DNA from: Crossaster papposus
Taxonomy: Eukaryota; Echinodermata; Asteroidea; Velatida; Solasteridae
Assembly (NCBI GenBank): GCA_037893245.1
Contig: JBAIAA010000741.1
Span: forward strand, 827,501 to 891,500
Direction: 5' to 3'
DNA length: 64,000 nt
Shown here: positions 1 to 9,700 of the stretch, in pieces
How the letters are laid out: every line of letters begins with the position of its first letter
How positions within the stretch are numbered: position 1 is the stretch's first letter
Translations under genes and position numbers: made by a program
Notes under the pieces: model-generated
Seen by the model: the letters and a program-made list of their open reading frames with translations, nothing else
Told to the model about the DNA's origin: nothing
The model's database searches: none

Positions 1-773
1 TTTGTCTCCAGCTACAGTTTATTGCTAAACTGTAAGAATGAAGCCTGAGATGAAGACAAAGCTGGGTTCGAAAAACAGCCAAAGGCATAAGAACCACTAG
101 CATTTCTATTGGTCCATTCGCTTGGACATTTGAGGTGTTCTCACAAATGTTTATCCTTCCCCGTAAAAATTATAAGTAATTGGAAAATTTGTAGAAATTA
201 ACGTACAGAACGTGAAATAAAGCACTGCTATTATACATGTAGTATACAGAATAAGAAACATAAAAGACTGAAAAGCTATGTAAACGCCAATAAAATTAAA
301 TAAAGTGTTAGAAATTGTCGTTTTACCCGGGGTAGACGTTCATATCATGTATTGGCCAACTTGTTTAATGATTGCTGCGAAGGTCCGCAAGGTTTGAGGG
401 TGATAATTCAATAGCCTATTAAACTCTGCGTGGCTCAGGATGGGGTAATACGTGAATAGGATTTCAGTCCCCAGGATATTCTTCTGAGGTTTTTCTCCTA
501 CATATAAAATGAACTTGTATGCACATTGTCTTCTCTTACTGATAGAACAGTGGATTCCACTGAATGGGCTGCCCACCAGAAATAATAAATAAATAACATA
601 AATAAATGTTAGACCGTCATGATCTGGTTTCATTATTGGGATAGTACACTACAAATGTAGGCCTTTGTTTCTTTTTTGTTGGAGTGTAATTTAGGTGAGC
701 AAATGTTTTCTATTGAATTATATTTTATATTTTTTCCATTTTGTGTACAGAAAACTACCAAAGACGAACCACC
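1..773. other. Left flank and presumed 5' region of the Helitron gene
   Basis: AT-rich sequence with no gene I recognise. A minus-strand open frame (340-633, 97 codons) begins with a true ATG but has no recognisable domain or signal. A T-rich tract ending in TTTTGTGTACAG (739-750) is a good splice-acceptor look-alike just before the coding start at 774, so an upstream non-coding exon is possible. I could not identify the 5' terminus of the transposon. Confidence 0.4.
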
Positions 774-3700
774 ATGAAGTTTCAGAGGGAGTCGGTGATG
801 AGGAGTGTGCGAGGTATGGAGAAGGCGAGGAGTCCCCTGTCTGTCCGTGTTGTGTCTCATTTCATTTCCCAATCATCCATGCCATCATTTCATTCCATTC
901 CTTATGTGTCTTTCCTTCCTTCATCATCACTCACTTCATTATCCAATGTATGCGGGGCTCACCAGGCCGCTAATCCTGGCAGAATTGACGAAAACGGGGC
1001 TCACCAGGCCGTTAATCCTGGCAGAATTGACGAAAACGGGGCTCACCAGGCCGTTAATCCTGGCAGAATGAATGAATACGGGGCTCACCAGGCCGTTAAT
1101 CCTGGCAGAATGAATGAATACGGGGCTCACCAGGCCGTTAATCCTGGCAGAATGAATGAATACGGGGCTCACCAGGCCGTTAATCCTGGCAGAATGAAAA
1201 TATATAATGAAAACAATGATAACGTATATAGTCAATCTATAGTGAATGAATGCGGGGCTCACCAGGCCGCTAATCCTGGCAGAATGAATGAATATGATGA
1301 AAACTATGATAATGTATATAGTCAATCTATGTTGAACGAATGCGGGGCTCACAAGGCAGCTAATCCTGGCAGAATAAATCAATATGCTGAAAATAGTGAT
1401 GATAAGACCATTAATTCTTGTAGTTTGAATGAAACATGTGGAACAATGTGGACAAAGCAATGTGAAACAAATCTGATAAAGCGATGCAAAACGCTGTTGG
1501 CAAAGCAGAAACAAACTGTGAATGTACAATGTGACGAGTCTGTGTTGTATAATTTGGACATTTCAACAGGTGTAGAAATGATTGAGATGGGTCTGCCAGA
1601 GATACATTCTACTGATGGCATGTTTAGCAAAGCATATGTTAAAGTCGAGAAGATGACGAAATGGTTATGGAAGGTAAGCCAGGTACACATGCAGAGATTG
1701 CAAAAGTTGACAAAGAGAGTAAGTAAGCATGGAAGAATGATGAAGTGTTTACATGGGAAGAAGTACTGTGCTGGAGGTAAGATACTGGACTATGTTGTAG
1801 AGGAGTTTGAATGGAAAAGTAGACAGCAGTCTGGAAGAGTAAGAACAAATGTAAGGAAGAGGCAAGCTCGCAAGAAGTCTTACAATAGACAAAGAGGTGG
1901 CAAAAGAATAGAACAGCGAATGAGTAAAGATGAGAGAAATGTTCATGCATATGCCCAGAAAGTAATTTTTTCCCATACACGGAGTACGTTAAAGATGGTG
2001 TTGCATAAGCAGTATCAGAACTGTAACAAAAGAAGTCAGAAGAATCAAGGAAACAAATATGTCGACAGAAAGAGAAGCGGTGATGATAGGAAGGAATTTG
2101 GGACAAGTACAAATAAACAACAGTTGTACAAGAAAAGTCAAAAGAAGATGTTTGGGCATACTGAAACCACTGCAGTTAATAAGATGATAGATAATGTGAA
2201 TAAATCACATGAGAGACAGAGAAGAGAGAGGAAGAATGTCAGGCATGCGACATGTGTAAAGGAATCTGTTGAAGGGGGTCATGCATTAGAAATCAGTGAT
2301 GAGAACGTGACGGATACACAAACGATGAAAACAAGAGATGACCATACAAACAGCAAGGACACATGTAAAATAACGAGGCCTACTGAAGTGTATGAAATTT
2401 GCGATAAACAGTGCTGGTTGTGTGATATGAATATTGAGTCGACCGAAAGTAAAGTTCAGTGTGATGGTTGTAACATATGGTACCATGTCAACTGTATGAA
2501 TTTCAAGAAGATGGAATATTTTTTGGTGAACAAATCATTTACTTGGTTATGTCTTAGATGTGGAATGACTACTTACTGTAAGTCTCTATTGAATGATCTT
2601 GGTATTCCTACAGATACAAACATCTACGAGGTGCCAATACAAGAAAGATGCAGAGACAGCAAGCATTTACAAATAAAGAGGTGTGTAGATGAACCATGCA
2701 AAGACAAATTGAATCAAGCACAAGAAAAGCACATTGTAAGTGAAGTAAAGAACAATGAGAGTTGTTTTACATGTAAGACCGAAGATAGAACAGGTAATCA
2801 TTGGGTGAGAACTAACGGTATAACAGTATGGGTACAAAAGCAGTCCGGAGGTTATTCTTTAAGGAGCAAAAAGGGGAAAACTACCGAAGAAAGCAAAACA
2901 GATGACACTGATCCTACCATAGGAATTGGAAATGAAAATAGTAAAGAGAGTTCTAATCAGGCAATGAAAACTGAGCGTACATCTGATGCGGAGATTGATA
3001 AAGTATATGGACAGAGTAGTAGAAAAAGAAGTATAAAGAGAAAAGCATCCAAAGCTCCTGAAATGAAATTAAAAGGGAAAAAACAAATGATGACAGACGA
3101 AATTGAAGAAATAGCTGATAGATTGACGACTACAAAAACAAACTATGAAGATAGTTGTACATCAGCGGGAATTATACAAGAAGAATTCCTTGTAGATGTG
3201 GTAGTACAAAATGAAAAAGATGCAAGGTGTGTGATATTGGCAGAAAAGATTGTACACGGTAGTTTTCATCAAGGCCATCGTAAATTTGGATGTCACAGTG
3301 GCAAACAATGTGTAGCAAATGGATTGAGTTGTGTGTTAATGAGTAGGTTGAAGAAACTGAGACATTGGACTTATTCTGACATGGATAGGGCATTGAATAC
3401 TGGAAATGAGTTATATGGTCATTTATCCCGGAGCTCTACAATTAATCATGACTATTTGTTGGTGACAGAACTGCCAAATGAGTTGGATCTGCTGAATCAT
3501 CATTTCAGTATGAAATTTAATGATTCTGTTTGTGGTGCATTCGGAGAAGAATTCATTTTACCGGAATTTGATATGATACCAATGAATCGTGCCTTGGAAC
3601 AGAATCTGCAGCAGAACTATGCATGTTTCATAACTTTCCATGGAAATACATTTGTTGTAATATCTCAAGATGGCATGTATTATATCTTTGATTCTCACTC

Positions 3701-6700
3701 CAGGGATAAACGAGGTTATCAGGTTGCTGAAGGTCAGAGTCTACTCAAATGTGTAGCTACATGGCAAGATGTGCACAGGTACTGTACTGATTTGGCAAGA
3801 TCTATGAATTTATCTAACAATGAGCAATTTGAAATTACAGGTGCATCTGTGTGGTTGGATGACGAGGTAAGACAGGATGCTAATGGTACTACACAAGAGA
3901 GTGCACATTTGTTTTTAGGGAGAAGTGATCATAGTGAAGACATAGGTAGAGTCAGTACTAGTTCTGGAGTTCAGCTTGGATCTCATAGTGGCTTGTCAAG
4001 TACACATAGTGATATGACAAATAATATGAAGGAAGAGGACAACGGCAGTTTGCATGGAACGAGTCGCAATAATGAATCAGATGGAGGCAGTGATGTGGAA
4101 ATCGACAGGGTGACACAAATGCAGGGTTTTAAGTTTGTTCCGTTGACATATGGTAGTAAGGACGCACTGTGTAGACAACATAGAATGGGCCATGTGCTAC
4201 TGGATTGCAATGAAATTTCAGATAAATGTGAAGAGATGGGACGACCTAACTCAGTGAAGAGAATTAAAGGAGATGGTAACTGTTTTTTCAGGGCAATATC
4301 ATATGCCGTGTCAGGAACTGAAGATAACCATATACAATTAAGAATGGCTACTGTTAATCATCTGTTGAAAAACGGAAATAAATTTAATGGTTTTCTCCGA
4401 CAAGGCTATGTAAATGTGGAAGAATATGTCATGAAGAAAAGAATGTTCGACTGTGGAACCTGGGCTACTGAGGTTGAAATCATGGTAATGGCAGACATGT
4501 TACGTACAGATATTTATACATTTGAAGATGGAAGGAAGTGGCATATTTTCTCTGCAAGTACCTTTGATAAAGAGGCTGTAACATCAGATGAAGGAGTTTA
4601 TTTGTATCATAGGCAAAGGATTCACTACGATGTTGTGTTGTCAGTTTTTGAAGTAACAAGACAAACTCATAATGGACAACATAATCCAAGCAATGGAGGA
4701 GATTTAAAATATGGAAAAGATGCTACCGACAGTAAATCAGAAAAAATAAATAATGGCAAACGGCGTAAACGGGCAAATAAAAAACTACAACAAAAAATCA
4801 AAAGGGAGAAAAGTAAGAAATTGTATGAACAGAAAGTGAATAAACCAACAAAGGATGTCCCAAAGCAACCAAAAATGAATGTTTCAAAATATAAAAAGGA
4901 AAAGTATAGTAATGATTCTGAATACAAAGAAAAGGCAAAAAAACGTGCGAAAAAAATGTATTGTGATAATCTGGAATATAAAGAGAAGGTAATCACTAAG
5001 GGGAAAACAAAGTATTGCGATAATGCTGAATACAGAGAGAAGCTAATCACCAAGGGGAAAACAAAATATTGTGATAATGCTGAATACAGAGAGAAGCTAA
5101 TCACCAAGGGGAAAACAAAGTATTGTGATAATGCTGAATACAGAAAGAAGCTAATTACTAAGGGGAAAACAAAGTATTGTGATAATGCTGAATACAGAGA
5201 GAAGCTAATTACGAAGGGGAAAACAAAGTATTGTGATAATGCTGAATACAGAGAAAAGCTAATCACTAAGGGGAAAACAAAGTATTGTAATAATCGTGAA
5301 TACAGAGAGAAGAAAATTGCTCAGGGGAAAACAAAGTATTGCGATAATGCTGAATATAGAGAGAAGCTAATCACTAACGGAAAAACAAAGTATTGCGATA
5401 ATGCTGAATACAGAGAGAAGCTAATAACTAAGGGGAAAACAAAGTATTGTGATAATGCTGAATACAGAGAGAAGCTAATAACTAAAGGGAAAATAAAGTA
5501 TTGTGATAATGCTGAATACAGAGAGAAGAAAATCACTAAGGGGAAAACAAAGTATTGTGATAATGCTGAATACAGAGAGGAACTAATCACTAAGGGGAAA
5601 ACAAAGTACCACGGTGATGCTGCTTACAGACAGGAAAAAATTAACAGAGCTAAATGTAAATACCATGGCAACGCTTCGTACAGAAGTAAGCTCATTGTAA
5701 AAATCAAAAATAAATACAGATGTATCACTTCTTACAGGACAAAATTAATACAATATGGGAAAAAAAAGTACAAAATCAATAATAATTATCGTAAAAACAT
5801 GGCAGAGAGGAAATACAGACGTAATGCGATTGATAAAGCGAAAAGGCTTAACATTGCTTTTGTTATCAAGACATTTAAAGAAAGCATATCTAACGGACCT
5901 GAGTATGTGTGTGCTTGCTGTTATAAACTGTTGTTTAAAAAGCAAGTTGTGAAATGTAATATGGATAAATACAAAGACCAGATTGTTTTTAGTAACAAAT
6001 ACCTGCATACTTGCAATGACCATTGTGAATCGAGGTGTATGATTGCAGAATCAAGCAGATCACGTTTATGGATATGTTATACGTGTCATAGGAAATTGCT
6101 TGTTAAAAAAGTCCCTGCTGAAGCAAGTGTGAATAATTTAAATCTGATAGACATTCCTGAAGAATTGGCTTGTTTGAATATACTAGAAGAGCATCTAATA
6201 GCCATAAACGTCCCGTTCCTGAAAATGGTTGCATTACCTAAGGGTGGACAACACGGTGTTAGAGGCCCATTAGTTTGTGTGCCCTCAAATATAACAGACA
6301 CAGTCAAAGCGCTACCAAGGCCTGCAACTAATGATCAGATGATTCGTGTAAAGTTGAAGAGGAAATTGAGTTATAAAGGATATTATCAATATCAGTTTGT
6401 GAATAAACAAAATGTTGAGAATGCTTTACGTTATCTTCAGTATAACAATAAGTGGTTTAGTCATATTGAAGTAAACCCTGATTGGGATACTCCATTGTGT
6501 GAGGAAAAAAATGATGAAATGTGCAAGTCTGAAAAAGATGTAAAAGGAGTCGATGATGAAAATGTTACTGATGAGGAAACTGATGAGGAAACCGATGATG
6601 ATCGCTTACGAGGCATGGCATTAGACAGTTGTTTGCAGCCAACTAATATAGGACAGGAAATATTGGATCAATATTTTGATGATGTAATGAGTGTGGCTCC

Positions 6701-9700
6701 ATGTGAAGGGAATAGTCCAATTCGAATATTGATGGAAAAGGGTAATGAGGCAAAATGCTTCCCAGCATTATTTCCAGTAGGTCAAGCAATATTTGATGAT
6801 GAGCGTGAAGTGAGGGTAACATTGGGTAGATATTTGCATAATCGGTTAATGAATGTTGATAACAGATTTGCAAAGAGTACTCAATACATTTTTTATGCTC
6901 AGTATTTGGCAGAGATTCAGAAAGTTATGTCTAGTGTATCTATTGCATTGCGAAAAGGATGTGCTAAAAAGTATAACGGTGACAAAGTAAATGCCTCAAT
7001 GATTAATGACAGGGACCAGTTAAAAGATATTTTGAAATCGGACAGTGGGTATAAATTTCTCAAACCTATCCGTGGTACACCCCCATATTGGCAAGCAGCA
7101 CAGAAAGATGTTTTAGCTATGATTAGACAGCTAGGAATACCAACATGGTTTTGTTCATTTTCTGCAGCAGATATGCGTTGGCCTGAAGTAATCAATACAA
7201 TCTTGAGACAGCAAGGTGATTCTAGAGATGTGAAAGATTTGGACTGGAATGAGAAATGTACAATATTGAGAAGTAATCCTGTTACTGCTGCAAGAATGTT
7301 TGATCAGCGATTCCATACATTTCTCAGAGATGTTATACTGTCCAGAGCAGAACCCATCGGAAAAGTCAAAGACTATTTTTACAGAGTAGAATTTCAGCAG
7401 CGAGGGTCTCCACACACACATTGTCTTTTCTGGATTGAAAATGCACCAAAGTTAGAACATGACAGTAAAAAAAAGGTTGTAAAGTTTATTGACAAATATA
7501 TAAGTTGTAGTTTGCCATCGGAAAAACAAGACAAAGAGTTAAATGAAATCATCAGTCATGTGCAGGTACATAGTAAAAAACATTCAAAATCGTGCAAGAA
7601 GAAGGGTACTGAGTGCAGGTTTAATTTCCCAAGACCTCCATCTGAACGAACGTTTATTACAGAGCCTATGCCAACAGGTGATGAGAATGAAACTACATGT
7701 AGTGATGAGAATGAAACTAATGATGGTGAAAGCAGTGAAAGAAATAAAGCCAAGGAATTATTACAATCAATATGGACTGCAATACAGAAACCTGAAAATG
7801 AACACATGACAACCAATGAATTATTTGCAAGTGTAAATCTTACACAAAGTGATTTTGAAAACGCTAACGATGTATTAAGTTGCAAAACAAGTTTAGTCTA
7901 TAAGAGACAACCACAAGATGTATGGGTTAATTTATACAATCCACATTTGATAAGATGTTGGAATGCAAACATGGATATTCAGTACATCTGTGATGCTTAT
8001 GCTTGTGTTGCCTATGTGGTATCCTACATGTCAAAAGCCGAACGTGAAATGAGTATACTGTTGTCACAGGCTCAGACTGAAGCACAGAAAGGAAACTTGG
8101 ATGCTAGACAGAGTATGAAGCAAATTGGTTGTGTGTATTTGCATAATCGCGAGGTCTCGGCACAAGAAGCAGTATATCGTGTTTGTAATCTGAGATTGAA
8201 AGAAGGATCACGGAAAGTGGAATTTATACCTGTTGGTGAAAATCCAATTAGAATGAGCAAGCCACTCAGTATTATTCAAAGAACATGTGATGATGATGAT
8301 AGTATTTGGATGACTAGCAGAATTGATAGATACCTAGCAAGACCCAAAATTGATATCTTTGAAACAATGTGCTTGGCAACTTTTTGCTCTGATTACAGAG
8401 TCATATATACTAATATAGTTAAAACAAGTCGTTCTCCAATATATAAATTAAAGAATGGTTTGGGACACATACAGAAACGTAGTCGAACTGATCCAGCAGT
8501 TATACGATTTCCTAGATTTTCAGCGGAAAAATATCCTGAGAAATACTATCAAAGTATCCTGCAATTGTATCTTCCATATCGTGTTGATGTTCAGTTGAAA
8601 CCACAGCAGTTTGAATCTTATGAAGAATTCTATAGCAATGGCATTATTAAGTTCAGTGGTGTATTAAAACTTGTCAAAAATATTGTTGAAAATAACCGAT
8701 CATTGTATGAAGCTAGTGCTGAGGCTGTAGATGAAGCAGAGGAAATGTTGGAGAAGTATGGTCCACAAGAAGATGCTTGGGCATTAATAGCTCCCGAAGC
8801 TGAAATGGAAAGACTTGAATGTGCAGGAAAACAAAAAGAACAAGTGGAAGATGGTGACAGTGATTCTGATATTCCTGATTTAAAATCTAAAAAAGATGAT
8901 AGTGTAAAATGTACTATTGAGCCACACAGACTAAATGTATCCAAACAAGAAGCAATGAATTTGATGAGGTGTCTCAATGTTAAACAAAAAGAAGTATTTT
9001 ACAAAGTAAGGCAATGGTGTTTAGACAAAGTCAATGGTGAAAATCCCGAACCGTTTCGTGTATTTGTTACTGGTGGAGCTGGTACAGGGAAAAGTCATTT
9101 GATAAAGTGTCTCTACTATGAAGCAACAAGACTTTTTGGAAGAATGATGGAGAATCCTGATGATGTATCAGTGTTACTTACAGCCCCCACAGGTGTAGCT
9201 GCATATAATATCCATGGTTCGACAATTCACAGTGCTTTGTCAATTACTACAAATGCGAGATTACCATATCAACCACTTGGTGAGGAGAAGATTAGTACCC
9301 TGCGGCATAAATTAAGGCAACTACAGATTTTAATTGTTGATGAGATTTCAATGGTGAGTCATAAACTCTTGTGCTACATTCATGGTCGTTTGCGACAGGT
9401 TAAACAATCACAAAATCATAATCCCTTTGGAAATGTCAGCGTATTGGCGGTTGGTGATTTTTATCAGTTACCTCCAGTAAAAGGAAAATCTTTGTACCAG
9501 ACTGGTGTTACAACTGATTTGTGGAATGATAACTTTTGCAAAGTAGAACTGACTGACATAATGAGACAAAAGGATGATGCAAAGTTTGCTGAGGTGTTGA
9601 ACAGATTACGGATCAGAAAGAGAAAGGAAAGTTTACAAAGTGATGATAAGAAACTGCTACAATCACGTGAGACTGGAGAAGATTGGACTGATGCTGTGCA

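Noticed and set aside
741-773. Start of the giant frame at 741
   Set aside because: The codon is TTG. The first ATG is at 774 in a good context and just after a splice-acceptor-like tract.
4667-5590. Long minus-strand frames opposite the 18-residue repeat
   Set aside because: They mirror the 54-bp repeat (period divisible by three keeps all frames open) and have no start context or domain.
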